Of a DNA stretch of 59,071 nucleotides, positions 16,917 to 26,242 are shown piece by piece. The first letter of the stretch is position 1. The number at the start of each line of letters is the position of its first letter. Source of the DNA: Streptomyces sp. Ncost-T10-10d. Its GTDB lineage: Bacteria > Actinomycetota > Actinomycetes > Streptomycetales > Streptomycetaceae. The stretch is taken from positions 1-59,071 of the forward strand of contig NZ_FMDF01000048.1 of the NCBI RefSeq assembly GCF_900091955.1, read 5' to 3'. The translations under genes were made by a program, and so were the position numbers. Under the pieces are notes generated by a model. It was not told the origin of the DNA. It did no database searches and saw nothing but the letters and a program-made list of their open reading frames with translations.

Positions 16917-17402
16917 ATGGCGGTGGACGCCCTCGACACCCGCATCCTGCGCTTGCTCATCGAGCAGCCGCGCACCAGCGTGCGCGAGTACGCACGCATC
17001 CTGTCCGTCGCCCGGGGTACTCTCCAGGCCCGTATCGACCGGCTGGAGCGGGACGGTGTGATCACCGCTACGGGTCCGGTCCTGTCCCCCGCCGCACTGG
17101 GGCACCCGGTGCTGGCCTTCGTTCATCTGGAGGTCACCCAGGGGCATCTGGACGAGGTGGGTGGAGCGCTCGCCTCGGTGCCGGAGATCGTCGAGGCCTT
17201 CTCGACCACGGGCGGCGGCGATCTGCTGGCCCGGGTGGTGGCCCGCGACAACGGGCATCTGGAGGATGTGATCCAGCGGTTGATCCAACTGCCCGGTGTG
17301 GTCAGGACACGTACCGAGGTGGCGCTGCGCGAGCGAGTGCCGCACCGACTGCTGCCACTGGTCGAATCGGTGGGCCGCACGGCGGCCGGCGGCCCGAAGT
17401 GA
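16917..17402 (+). CDS. Lrp/AsnC family transcriptional regulator
   Basis: The 161-residue protein opens with LDTRILRLLIEQPRTSVREYARIL and a helix-turn-helix (ARGTLQARIDRLERDGVI, about residues 32-50), followed by a RAM ligand-binding domain (VLAFVHLEVTQGHLDEV, STTGGGDLLARVVARD, GVVRTRTEVALRER). These proteins usually sense amino or keto acids and act as octamers that wrap DNA. A bipartite element directly before its start is repeated upstream of the FUSC transporter gene 3.8 kb away. Autoregulation and control of that transporter are strong predictions. It is divergent from the DUF1023 operon. Confidence 0.93.
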   Translation: MAVDALDTRILRLLIEQPRTSVREYARILSVARGTLQARIDRLERDGVITATGPVLSPAALGHPVLAFVHLEVTQGHLDEVGGALASVPEIVEAFSTTGGGDLLARVVARDNGHLEDVIQRLIQLPGVVRTRTEVALRERVPHRLLPLVESVGRTAAGGPK

Positions 17403-17415
17403 TCACCGTCTTGGC

Positions 17416-17736
17416 ATGCTGGACAACATGAGCTCCCGGCGCGTCCCCGTCCTCACCGTGGTCTTCGATCTCGACGCCACGCTGGTGGACAGCGAGCCGA
17501 ACTATTACGAGGTGGCGCGCCGCCTTCTGGAACGGTACGGCGCACCCGGCTTCACGTGGGAGCACCACACCTGCTTCATCGGGATCGGTGTCCGCGAGAC
17601 GCTGGCGGCCCTGCGTGCCGAGTACGGGATCGAGTCGCCGGTCGACGAACTGGTGGCGGGTCAGGACGCCCTGTATCTGGAGACGAGGCCGTCGTCCGCG
17701 CCCGGCATACCGTTCTGGACGGCGGTGGCCGTGTAG
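17416..17736 (+). pseudogene. HAD-family phosphatase, truncated at the 3' end
   Basis: The 106-residue product begins with the HAD motif I in VVFDLDATLVDSEPNYYEV, with the nucleophile Asp and general acid Asp, and continues with a cap-domain start typical of beta-phosphoglucomutase-like enzymes (TWEHHTCFIGIGVRETL, VDELVAGQDALYLE). It then changes to unrelated sequence (SSAPGIPFWTAVAV) and stops. Intact members are about 210-230 residues; motifs II to IV are absent, and no other frame restores them. It starts 13 bases after the AsnC gene and may be co-transcribed, but the product cannot be an active phosphatase. Confidence 0.7.
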
Positions 17737-17925
17737 ACCATGGGGCGTTGTCCGCCGCAAGCCCCCCGGCGACGCCTCTGCGGACACCGTCTCGGCTGCT
17801 CGGCGTGCCGTCGGGGTCCGGCGGCCCGATATCCTGATCTTGCCGCGCGCCCCACCCCGCCCCGATCCCGGTCGGGTCGCCGCCGTGGCAGTCGAAGCGG
17901 CCCACAATTCGAGATTGGTGCACAG

Positions 17926-19191
17926 GTGCTGGTAGCTGGTCGGTACCGCTTGTTGTCCCCCATAGGTCGCGGCGGCATGGGTGAGGTGTGGCGCGCCGCC
18001 GACGAAGTGCTCGGCAGGGCGGTGGCCGTGAAGCTGCTGCTCGGCGACCACGCCGACGAGTCGGCCACCGCCCGGTTCCGTCTGGAGGCGCAGACCGCGG
18101 CCCGCCTGAGCCACCCTCATCTGGTGGCCGTGTTCGACTTCGGGGCCTGGGAGGACCGCTTCTTCCTCGTGATGGAACTCGTCGAGGGCAGAAGCCTGGG
18201 CGATCTGCTCGCTGCCGAGGAGCGGCTCGGCGCCGAGCAGGTCGCCCGGATCGCGGGCCAGGCGGCCGCGGGGCTCGCCGCCGCCCATCGGCAGGGCATC
18301 GTGCACCGTGACATCAAGCCCGGAAACCTGATGCTGGACGCGGAAGGGTCCGTCAAGATCGGCGACTTCGGCATCGCCCAGTTCGTCGACGACCCTTCCG
18401 CCGCGCTGACCACCACGGGGCAGATCGTCGGCACCAGTCTCTATCTCGCCCCGGAGCGCGCCCTGGGCCGTACGGCCGGTGCGGCGTCCGACATGTACTC
18501 CCTCGGCTGTGTGATCTACCAACTCCTGCTGGGCGACCCACCGTTCCGCTCCGACACTGCGACCGCCACGCTCTATCAGCATGTCGACACGGCCCCCGTG
18601 CCGCTCAGACAGCGGGGAGTCGACCTGTCTCCCGCCTTCGACTCCTATCTGCTCGGGCTGCTCGCGAAGCAGCCCGAGGACCGGCCCAGCGCTCAGCAGG
18701 TCGCCGACTGGTTCCAGAACGATGCGTGGCGGGGACAGCCGGAGCCCATGCCCATGTACGCTCCCACGCCCCCTCCGGCAGCGCCGAGTGCTCCTTATGT
18801 CCCGGCGCCTGCCCCCGCGTTCGGCACAGCCCCGGCATCCGTCTCCGCTCAGCAGGCCGACGGCCTGACGACATACCGCCTGCCGCAGGCCGGCGGCCAC
18901 AGACGGCGTCCGGCGGACCGGTCCATGCCCGTCCGGCGGCGCACCGGCGCCCGCGAGGCGATCAGGCGTCGGCCCAGAGTGGCCAGCGCCATTGCCGGTA
19001 CGGTCGCCTTCCTCGCGGCCGTGTACCTGGGGATGAGCCTGTTCTCCCCCGATTCCGGCTCGGCCGACACCCCGGGCACCGCTCCCACCGCATCCACCGG
19101 ACCCGATTCACCGGCCCCGGACCAGCCGGCACAGGACAGCGAGGGCGACAGGCAGGGCGGCGAGGGCGACGGGGACGACGAGCAGGACTGA
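17926..19191 (+). CDS. membrane Ser/Thr protein kinase (PknB/Hanks type)
   Basis: The kinase domain starts at GRYRLLSPIGRGGMGEVWRA, so the GTG at 17926 is preferred, though its ribosome binding site is weak. The 421-residue protein has the glycine loop GRGGMGEV, Lys36, the catalytic loop HRDIKPGN (Asp129), DFG (Asp147) and the APE motif (YLAPERA). After the kinase domain (residues 5-265) comes a Pro/Ala-rich juxtamembrane part, a single membrane helix near residues 352-373 (ASAIAGTVAFLAAVYLGMSL), and a short acidic extracellular tail of about 48 residues. No PASTA or other sensor domain is present, so signal sensing through the tail is unclear. Confidence 0.93.
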   Translation: MLVAGRYRLLSPIGRGGMGEVWRAADEVLGRAVAVKLLLGDHADESATARFRLEAQTAARLSHPHLVAVFDFGAWEDRFFLVMELVEGRSLGDLLAAEERLGAEQVARIAGQAAAGLAAAHRQGIVHRDIKPGNLMLDAEGSVKIGDFGIAQFVDDPSAALTTTGQIVGTSLYLAPERALGRTAGAASDMYSLGCVIYQLLLGDPPFRSDTATATLYQHVDTAPVPLRQRGVDLSPAFDSYLLGLLAKQPEDRPSAQQVADWFQNDAWRGQPEPMPMYAPTPPPAAPSAPYVPAPAPAFGTAPASVSAQQADGLTTYRLPQAGGHRRRPADRSMPVRRRTGAREAIRRRPRVASAIAGTVAFLAAVYLGMSLFSPDSGSADTPGTAPTASTGPDSPAPDQPAQDSEGDRQGGEGDGDDEQD

Positions 19192-19340
19192 GCCGTTCTC
19201 CCCTGCCCGCCCCGGCCCCACGACCGTACCGCCCCTGCCGCCGCACCACACGTCAAGCGGCCGTCAGGACCGGCGGTTACGGCGTCAGCGGTTCATCAAC
19301 GGACGCCGACGGGCCGGGCGGCTTCCATAACGTCGCTGCC

Positions 19341-19904
19341 ATGCGACGACGCGACATCCGAGCCGTGCCCGGCCCGCACACCGGCCGAGCACACCCTTCG
19401 CCCGATACGACCGCCCACGACCACGGCTGGACCGGGGACCTGTGGTTCGCGGTCCGCTGCGCCGTGACACTCTTCGGGCTGCTCCTGGCCGTCGATGCGA
19501 CGGCCGGGCACCTCACCTGGCTGCGCGCACTGCTGTGGACGGGCCTGGCCGCCCTGCTGCTCGTGGTCCTGGTGCCGCCACGGGTCCGTGCGGGTGCCGG
19601 GTGGCTGTCCTGCCGCGGCCTAATGCGCGAACGGATCGTACGCACCGACCGGCTGGTCTCGGTGCGGTGGTCGGACGGAGTCTCCCAGCGTCTGGTGCTC
19701 CGTGACGCGGACGGCGGCCGGGTCGAGGTCGATCCCCAGGTCTTCCTCGCCGATCCGGCGCTGTGGCACCGGCTGGACGACGACGCCCGCGGTTGTGTGA
19801 AACGCGGGACGCTGCGGTGCGGGGTGACGGCGCTGCGTCAGCTGGCCGACCGTATCGACCGCCGGACCGCGCGCATGGTGTTCACGATCTCCGGCCTGGA
19901 GTAA
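19341..19904 (+). CDS. small membrane protein with a PH-like cytosolic region, unknown function
   Basis: The 187-residue protein has two hydrophobic helices (about residues 33-55, WFAVRCAVTLFGLLLAVDA; and 60-85, LRALLWTGLAALLLVVLVP) followed by a soluble domain with the pattern LVSVRWSDGVSQRLVLRD-A-DGGRVEVDPQVF, like bacterial PH-domain membrane proteins. The ATG at 19341 lacks an obvious ribosome binding site. The C-terminal 50 residues are basic and helical. Function is unknown. It lies 149 bases after the kinase gene on the same strand. Confidence 0.7.
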   Translation: MRRRDIRAVPGPHTGRAHPSPDTTAHDHGWTGDLWFAVRCAVTLFGLLLAVDATAGHLTWLRALLWTGLAALLLVVLVPPRVRAGAGWLSCRGLMRERIVRTDRLVSVRWSDGVSQRLVLRDADGGRVEVDPQVFLADPALWHRLDDDARGCVKRGTLRCGVTALRQLADRIDRRTARMVFTISGLE

Positions 19905-20141
19905 CCGCCCCGCACGCCCAAGTTGTTGTGCGATCCCACCATCGCGGCTTGACCAGACTTGCCAGGTCCCCCGGCGCGCCTCGCCGTTCATTGACGATGC
20001 CATGACGACATGTGAGTGTTCGGTCGCTCGATCAGGGACGACGGCGACACGGGCGACGGGGCCGGCCTCGGACGGCCGGAGCAAGTGCGTCGGCGTACGC
20101 CGCTGCCCGTGATCGAGGCCCCCCCGACTCAAGGAGCCTCG

Positions 20142-23100
20142 ATGAAACGCAGACCGATGACGGCCGGGACAACCCTGGCCGTCCTCGCCGGAATGCTGGT
20201 CGCCACCACCGGCCTGCCAGCATCTGCCGAACCGTCTCCGCCCGCCCCCACCGCGCTCTCGGCCGCTGTGTCGGCAGCCGACCGGGCCGCCGCCAGCGGT
20301 CTCGACAGCCTGGCGAAGGGGCCCGACGAGCAGTACGAGCGGCAGATGGTGACCCCTTGGGTCAAGGGCATGTACTCCGTCGCCTACCAGCGCACCTACC
20401 GCGGTCTGCCGGTCGTCGGCGGGGACGCCGTCGTGGTGGCCGACTCCGAGGGCCGGGTACGCGGCACCCAGTCGGCGGTGTCCCGGCGGATCAACGTGCC
20501 GACCACACCGACCGTTTCCGCCGAGGCCGCCGAGACCGCCTCCCGCAAGAAACTCACCACCGTGACACGGGTGGACTCGCACCGTCTGGTCGTGCGCGCC
20601 ACGGGCAGGACCTCCCGGCTGGCCTGGGAGACGGTCCTCACCGGACGCAGCGCCAAGTCCCCCAGCCGTCTGCATGTCTTCGTCGACGCGGGCACCGGCA
20701 AGGTGCTCGACAGCTACGACGACGTCAAGGCGGGCACCGGCAACAGCCAGTGGAACGGTCCGTCGCCGCTGTCGATCGACACCACCGCGTCGGGCAGCAG
20801 CTACTCGCTGCGTGACCCGAACCGGCCCGGCCTGAGCTGCGCCGATTACAGCACGGGCAGTGTCTTCAGCAAGTCGAGCGACTCCTGGGGCACCGGCAGC
20901 TCCTCCAGCAAGGAGACCGGCTGCGTCGACGTCATGTGGGCGGCGCAGCACGAGTGGAACATGCTGCGGGACTGGCTGGGCCGCAATGGGCACGACGGCA
21001 ACGGCCGCAGTTGGCCGGTCAAGGTCGGACTGAACGACGTCAACGCCTACTGGGACGGCTCCTCGGTATCCATCGGCCACAACAACGCCAACCAGTGGAT
21101 CGGCGCGATGGACGTGGTGGGCCATGAGTTCGGCCACGGCATCGACCAGTACACGCCCGGCGGCGCCGACAACGAGTCCGGTCTCGGCGAGGCCACCGGC
21201 GACATCATGGGCGCCCTGACCGAGGCGTACACCAATGAGCCCGCCCCGTACGACGACCCGGACTACACCGTCGGCGAGAAGATCGACCTGGTCGGCAACG
21301 GCCCGATCCGGATCATGTACAACCCGTCGCAGACCGGCGACCCGAGCTGCTACAGCTCCTCCATACCCAACACCGAGGAGCACGCGGCGGCCGGTCCGCT
21401 GAACCACTGGTTCTATCTGCTGGCCGAGGGCTCGAACCCGGGCGGCGGCAAGCCGACCAGCCCGACGTGCAACAGCTCCTCGGTCACCGGCGTCGGCATC
21501 CAGAGCGCCGGCAAGGTCTTCTACGGCGGCATGCTGCTCAAGACGAGCGGAATGACCTACAAGCGCTACCGCACGGCCACGCTCACCGCCGCCAAGAACC
21601 TCGACTCCAGCTGTGTGCTCTTCGACCGGACCAAGGCAGCGTGGGACGCCATCAGCGTCACCGCCCAGAGCGGCGACCCGACGTGCACGTCCGGCGGCAC
21701 CAACGACTTCACGATGTCCCTGGACCCGGCGTCCGGCTCGGTGAAGCCCGGCAATTCGGTGACGGCCACGGTGCGGACATCGGTCAGCTCCGGGAGTGCG
21801 CAGACGGTGAACCTGACCGCGAGCGGCCTGCCCAGCGGTGTCACCGCGTCGTTCAGCCCGTCGTCGGTGCAGTCCGGGGCGTCCTCGACGATGACCGTGT
21901 CCGCGTCGTCGGGCGTCGCGCCCGGCGCGTACACCTTCACGGTGAAGGGTGACGGAACCCTGAGCCACACCGCGCAGTACACCCTGTCGGTGGACAACGG
22001 CGGCGGCAACCCTGGCGGCGGCGCACCCGACATCAGCGTCGCCAACGTGCAGGCCCACCTGACGCAGCTGAACACCATCGCCACCCAGAACGGCGGCAAC
22101 CGCCGAGCGGGCAGCGCCGGTTACACGGCCTCGGTCGCCTACGTGAAGGGCAAGCTGCAGGCTGCCGGTTACACGGTCAGCGAGCAGACCTGCACCAGTT
22201 GCACCTACCGCGGCAACAACCTGATCGCCGACTGGCCGGGCGGCCCGTCCGACCAGACCGTCATGTTCGGCGCCCATCTGGACGGCGTCGCGGCCGGCCC
22301 CGGGATCAATGACAACGGCTCGGGTTCCGCCACCCTGCTGGAGAACGCGCTCGCCCTGGCACAGCGGAACCCCACGATGACCAAGCACGTCCGTTTCGCC
22401 TGGTGGAACGGCGAGGAGCAGGGCCTCCAGGGTTCCCAGTACTACGTCGGCCAGCTCACCGCCGCCCAGCGCGGCACCATCAAGGCGTACTACAACTTCG
22501 ACATGATCGCCTCGACCAACGCCGGGTACTTCATCAACAACGTCGACTCGGCGGCCTCGGCCCCGATGAAGGAGTACTGGGACTCGCTGAACCTGGCGCC
22601 GGAGGAGAACGTCGAGGGCCAGGGCCGGTCCGACGACTACTCCTTCCAGCAGGGCGGTATCCCCACGTCGGGTTACGCCACCGGTGCCAGCGACACCAAG
22701 TCGTCGGCGCAGGCCGCCAAGTGGGGCGGTACGGCAGGCAGGTCCTACGACTCCTGCTACCACCAGTCCTGCGACACCACGGCCAACATCAACGCGACCG
22801 CGCTCGACCGCAGTGCCGACGGTGTCGCCTACACGGTGTGGAAGACCTCCGTCGGTACCACCGCCCCGGTCGATGACTTCTCTGTCACGGTGAAGCCGGT
22901 GTCCGGAAACGTCCAGCCGGGCGGCTCGGTCACCGCGAGCGTGTCGACGGCGACCACCAGCGGCTCCGCGCAGACCGTGAACCTGTCCGCCTCCGGGGCG
23001 CCGAGCGGTGTCACGGTCGCGTTCGCCCCGGCCTCCGTGCAGTCGGGTGCGTCGTCGACCATGACCGTCTCCGCCGGGAACGGGACCGCGCCGGGTACGT

Positions 23101-23639
23101 ACACCCTCACGGTGACCGGAACCGGCACGGCCACCCACGCCACCACGTACTCGCTCGTCGTCGGTGGCAGCGGCACCTGCCAGCCCCGACAGGTCGTCGC
23201 CAACAGCGGTTTCGAGGAGGGCGTCGCGCCGTGGACCCAGACGGACGGCGTGATCAACAACCGGACCTCGGAGAAGCCCGCGCACAGCGGCGCGTACACG
23301 GCCTGGCTCGGCGGCTGGGGATCCACGCACTCCGACACCCTCTCGCAATCGCTGACCATTCCGGCGGGCTGCTCGGCGTACAAGCTGTCGTTCCACCTGC
23401 GGACCGACACCGACGAGTCGGCGGGCGACCCGACCGCGTACGACACGTTCACCGTCAAGCTGGGCACCAAGACGCTCGCGACGTACTCCAACAAGGACGC
23501 CACGGGCTCCTACGTCCAGAAGACCTTCGACGTCGGCGCCTTCGCCGGTCAGACGGTCACGCTCGGGTTCACCAGCAGTGAGGACGCCTATCTGCAGACC
23601 AGCTTCGTCGTGGACGACGTGACGTTGAACGTGAGCTGA
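20142..23639 (+). CDS. secreted bifunctional protease: M4 metallopeptidase fused to M28 aminopeptidase
   Basis: The ATG follows AAGGAG and a signal peptide (cleavage after LPASA, about residue 28). The 1165 residues run: propeptide with FTP/PepSY character (about 40-190); M4 thermolysin-like domain with zinc motif HEFGH (His328, Glu329, His332), third ligand Glu350 in [11 protein letters not shown], and the His of [15 protein letters not shown] where thermolysin has His231; a beta domain (521-617); an M28 aminopeptidase domain with His712, Asp724 (GINDNGSG), GEEQG (Glu758, Glu759), NFDMIAS (Asp787) and YHQSC (His874); a second copy of the beta domain (911-1008) sharing [14 protein letters not shown]; and a C-terminal jelly-roll-like domain (1014-1165). 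Both catalytic sets look complete. It should cut proteins internally and then trim N-termini in one extracellular polypeptide. Confidence 0.93.
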   Translation: MKRRPMTAGTTLAVLAGMLVATTGLPASAEPSPPAPTALSAAVSAADRAAASGLDSLAKGPDEQYERQMVTPWVKGMYSVAYQRTYRGLPVVGGDAVVVADSEGRVRGTQSAVSRRINVPTTPTVSAEAAETASRKKLTTVTRVDSHRLVVRATGRTSRLAWETVLTGRSAKSPSRLHVFVDAGTGKVLDSYDDVKAGTGNSQWNGPSPLSIDTTASGSSYSLRDPNRPGLSCADYSTGSVFSKSSDSWGTGSSSSKETGCVDVMWAAQHEWNMLRDWLGRNGHDGNGRSWPVKVGLNDVNAYWDGSSVSIGHNNANQWIGAMDVVGHEFGHGIDQYTPGGADNESGLGEATGDIMGALTEAYTNEPAPYDDPDYTVGEKIDLVGNGPIRIMYNPSQTGDPSCYSSSIPNTEEHAAAGPLNHWFYLLAEGSNPGGGKPTSPTCNSSSVTGVGIQSAGKVFYGGMLLKTSGMTYKRYRTATLTAAKNLDSSCVLFDRTKAAWDAISVTAQSGDPTCTSGGTNDFTMSLDPASGSVKPGNSVTATVRTSVSSGSAQTVNLTASGLPSGVTASFSPSSVQSGASSTMTVSASSGVAPGAYTFTVKGDGTLSHTAQYTLSVDNGGGNPGGGAPDISVANVQAHLTQLNTIATQNGGNRRAGSAGYTASVAYVKGKLQAAGYTVSEQTCTSCTYRGNNLIADWPGGPSDQTVMFGAHLDGVAAGPGINDNGSGSATLLENALALAQRNPTMTKHVRFAWWNGEEQGLQGSQYYVGQLTAAQRGTIKAYYNFDMIASTNAGYFINNVDSAASAPMKEYWDSLNLAPEENVEGQGRSDDYSFQQGGIPTSGYATGASDTKSSAQAAKWGGTAGRSYDSCYHQSCDTTANINATALDRSADGVAYTVWKTSVGTTAPVDDFSVTVKPVSGNVQPGGSVTASVSTATTSGSAQTVNLSASGAPSGVTVAFAPASVQSGASSTMTVSAGNGTAPGTYTLTVTGTGTATHATTYSLVVGGSGTCQPRQVVANSGFEEGVAPWTQTDGVINNRTSEKPAHSGAYTAWLGGWGSTHSDTLSQSLTIPAGCSAYKLSFHLRTDTDESAGDPTAYDTFTVKLGTKTLATYSNKDATGSYVQKTFDVGAFAGQTVTLGFTSSEDAYLQTSFVVDDVTLNVS

Positions 23640-23660
23640 TCCATCATCAGGAAGCAAGCC

Positions 23661-23690
23661 GGGCGGGGTGTGTGCGGACACGCCCCGCCC
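23661..23690. terminator. terminator after the protease gene
   Basis: GGGCGGGGTGTG and CACGCCCCGCCC form a 12-bp stem with one mismatch and a 6-base loop, 22 bases after the protease stop and just beyond the end of the convergent XRE gene. Confidence 0.75.
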
Positions 23691-23698
23691 TCGGCGTC

Positions 23699-25144
23699 TC
23701 AGCGGACGACGGCCGCCAGCCGACGGGTGAAGTCGTCGATCTCCGGCCGGCTGCCGTGCCGGTCCGCCAACCGGCTGTGCAGGCCGCGGAGTTCCTGGCC
23801 GAGCAGCGTGGATGCGGTCACCTCGGTGGTGTCCAGTACGGGTTCGGCGATGGCGATCGCAGCGAGCGGGTCCTGGGCGCAGGCATGGGCGTCGGCCATC
23901 CGAACCAGGAACAGCATCCGCGTCGAGTGCATCCCCGCAGGGAGCAGGCCCAGCGCGGTGCGGGTGGCCTCAACCGCGCGCAGCGCCAGTCGACGGTCAC
24001 CGGTCGCCGCGGCGAGGTCCCGCAGGGCACCGGCGGCGCCCGACTCCACCCGCAGACGCACAGAGGCGACGGACAGCCAGGGTGCCTCCGTCTCGTCCTG
24101 CTCGCCGACCCGGTCCATCTGCGACCAGGCACGGTCGATATGGCCCAGGGTCTGCCGTGCGTCGCCCCGCACCGCGTGGCCGCGCGCCTCGTACAGATCG
24201 CTCATGGCGCCCGCCCAGTGCCGGCCCGCGGCCGCCTGCCGGATCGCGCCGCCGTAGGCGAGGGCGGAAGGGCCGTCGCCCTCCAGCCGCGCCAGGGTGC
24301 TCATGTCGCTGAGCGCGGCCACCTCCGTTCCGACATGACCGGCCAGGCCGGCCCAGACCAGTGACCGGTCGAGCCAGGCCATCGCTGTCGCGTTCCGGCC
24401 CCACAGCAGCCGCAGACAGCCGGCCGACTGTGCGTACTCGGCCGCAAGTGGAGCGAGTTGGCGTTGGTACGGCGCTGCGGGCAGGGCCATCCAGCGGAGC
24501 ATCGCATGCAGGGTGCGCTCGACCACGACGGTCGCTCCCGGCCAGGCGCGCTCCTCGTCGGCCCGCTGGCAGACGGCGAGCAGCGCCGTCAGGGCATGTA
24601 CGGTGTCGATGTCCAGCGGCGGACACGAGACAGTGGCCGGGCCCAGGGCACAGAAGGCCGAATGCAGGGCGATGACGTCGGCGAGTACGGGAACGGTGCA
24701 GCCGTCACGGCCGTGCACCGGACACACCAGCCCGTAGGTGGGCAGGCTCATGGGCAGGACGGTGTCCGGCGGCAGCATCGAGAGCAGGGCGCCACCTGCG
24801 GGCTCGCCGGGCAGGGGGCCCGTCCGTGCGGTGGTCGCGGCCGGACGTGCGCCCCCGCTCCCCTCGCCCGCACCACCCGGCCCCTCGGCCTCCGCCGCCT
24901 CGCAGGCGTTGAGGAGGTCGCCGCCGGCCGTCAGCAGATCGTCCAGCCTGCGGGCGAGCGGCAGCGGCGTCTTCCGGGTGCCGTGCTCCAACTTGCTGAT
25001 GGCGGTGTGGTCGTAGCCGACGCGGGCGCCCACCTGGGCCTGGGTGAGCCCGGCGCGCCTGCGCCACTGACGCAACCGGGTTCCGAAGGCTCTCCACGCC
25101 TCTGCGGTACGGACATCCGGCGAAGGGCCCACGCCCTCGGTCAC
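23699..25144 (-). CDS. XRE-family helix-turn-helix regulator with a large helical C-terminal domain
   Basis: The 481-residue protein has an N-terminal Cro/XRE helix-turn-helix (FGTRLRQWRRRAGLTQAQVG, then YDHTAISKLEHGTR; residues about 20-70). The rest is helical with TPR-like pairs (LLWGRNATAMAWLDRSLVW, ALAYGGAIRQAAAGRHW, QTLGHIDRAWSQM), a pattern common in Streptomyces regulators that sense peptides or proteins. Residues 85-115 are a Gly/Pro-rich linker. The start is GTG. No DUF397 partner gene, usual for some of this class, is adjacent; however, a 30-codon ORF lies 515 bases upstream on the other strand. It is convergent with the protease gene. Confidence 0.85.
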   Translation of the reverse strand: MTEGVGPSPDVRTAEAWRAFGTRLRQWRRRAGLTQAQVGARVGYDHTAISKLEHGTRKTPLPLARRLDDLLTAGGDLLNACEAAEAEGPGGAGEGSGGARPAATTARTGPLPGEPAGGALLSMLPPDTVLPMSLPTYGLVCPVHGRDGCTVPVLADVIALHSAFCALGPATVSCPPLDIDTVHALTALLAVCQRADEERAWPGATVVVERTLHAMLRWMALPAAPYQRQLAPLAAEYAQSAGCLRLLWGRNATAMAWLDRSLVWAGLAGHVGTEVAALSDMSTLARLEGDGPSALAYGGAIRQAAAGRHWAGAMSDLYEARGHAVRGDARQTLGHIDRAWSQMDRVGEQDETEAPWLSVASVRLRVESGAAGALRDLAAATGDRRLALRAVEATRTALGLLPAGMHSTRMLFLVRMADAHACAQDPLAAIAIAEPVLDTTEVTASTLLGQELRGLHSRLADRHGSRPEIDDFTRRLAAVVR

Positions 25145-25658
25145 CCGGAACCCCGCGGAGCCCCGCCGGATCTCCCACCCGTGCCACGCTCATGACTCAT
25201 GGCCGGGAGGATAGCGAGCGCGTGTGCGCGGTGTCCCGGTGCCGCGGCAAGATGGCGTCTTCCCGCGCCTCCTGCGCCCTCCTGCGCCTCTCGCGCCTTC
25301 CCGGCGTCACCCCCGCCATCGGTACAGGTATCGGCGTCATCTCTGTGGTTTCGGGGTTCCGGGGTGGGGGCCGGTGGCAGCAGGAAGCTGCGGCGTTCGT
25401 CATCGGTCAGCCGCCTGAAGACCCGGGAGCGGGCCTGTCCGAGCGGGACGTCGAGATCGGTGGCCGGATCCCCCACCCTCGGATCGGCGCCGTGCGGTCG
25501 CGGGAGACCGTGGTCAGGTACGAGCCGCCCGGGTGCCAGGCCGGCACCCTTTCTGTTTCCGTAACACTCTTGTCCAGTAGGCCAGTTGGGCCGGTCGGAG
25601 GCGCATGAAGCGGCAACCCGCCGGGCATATGACCGGTGACTGACAGGAGGTGGTGGCA
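25145..25658. other. gene-poor stretch upstream of the XRE gene
   Basis: I see no convincing large gene here. Open frames exist on both strands, but they lack ribosome binding sites and family resemblance, and codon bias does not single one out. The stretch holds the XRE promoter and the leader of the short ORF at 25659. Confidence 0.5.
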
Positions 25659-25751
25659 ATGGGCCGCATCAAAATCGTCCGACGTCCGCAGCTGCCGTCG
25701 CGGCCGCCACTCGATCTGCGCACCCCGTCCGGCCGCCCACTGCCGTACTGA
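25659..25751 (+). CDS. possible small protein, 30 aa
   Basis: A short frame starts at ATG eight bases after a perfect AGGAGG (25645-25650), the strongest Shine-Dalgarno sequence I noticed in the window. It encodes 30 residues beginning MGRIKIVRRPQLPSRPP and ending in PLPY. The product is basic (one Lys, six Arg) and proline-rich. Third codon positions are about 80% G or C, as in genes. It has no membrane helix or signal peptide. I do not recognise it. It could be a small regulator, a leader peptide or a toxin-like peptide. The divergent XRE gene is a possible partner, by position only. Confidence 0.45.
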   Translation: MGRIKIVRRPQLPSRPPLDLRTPSGRPLPY

Positions 25752-26242
25752 GCAGGCTCCCGCCGCGACCGACGTCTCAGCCGCCCTGCCTGCCGGAACC
25801 CCTGGGGCGACCTCGGCGTGAGGATGGACAAGGAGCCGTCGCAGGGAACGGCAGAAACCGGGACCGGTACGTCGGCCGACTCCGAAGGGGTGGCCGCCAT
25901 GCGCGCGTCCGGGACGAGAATGTCGGCTGCGGCATCGCCCGTACACAGCGCCCGGGAGACGGACCTGGAGCTGCTGCACCTCCTTCACCACCCTGGACGG
26001 CAAGCAGATGACCTTCGCTCCGGGCCGGGTCCGGATCGTCTTCGCACCGAAGTGACGCGAGCGGCGTCGGCGTGATCGCCGCAGGCTGAGGGAGATGAGG
26101 AAAACCGCAGGGTGGCGGGTGCGGAGAACATCACCCGGTTCGACGGCAATCCCCGTACCCGCGCCGGGCGGCGGTTCCTAGCGTTGCCGGTGAGGCGCGA
26201 CGGACTTCTCACGCCTCTCCACCACCGGCCAGGAGTCAGTTC
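25752..26242. other. non-coding or decayed stretch upstream of dedA
   Basis: Apart from a possible gene tail at 25981-26055, nothing recognisable is seen. The last 60 bases hold the dedA leader, with GGAG seven bases before its ATG. Confidence 0.5.
25981..26055 (+). pseudogene. possible 3' remnant of a cell-wall or lipoprotein gene (DUF3048-like tail)
   Basis: The frame reads SFTTLDGKQMTFAPGRVRI and ends VFAPK-stop. This pattern (a short DGK turn, then FxPGxVWV near the end) resembles the C-terminus of DUF3048-type proteins. Nothing upstream in the same frame continues the similarity. The evidence is only 24 residues, so the assignment is weak. Confidence 0.25.

Noticed and set aside
19620..23681. 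A 1353-codon frame antisense to the double protease gene
   Set aside because: Translation is Arg/Gly/Val-rich without any family motif, while the plus strand encodes clear protease domains; it is a shadow of biased codon use.
25818..26075. 85-codon frame between the small ORF and dedA
   Set aside because: No family resemblance and no convincing ribosome binding site; its 3' part overlaps the possible gene tail at 25981-26055 in another frame.
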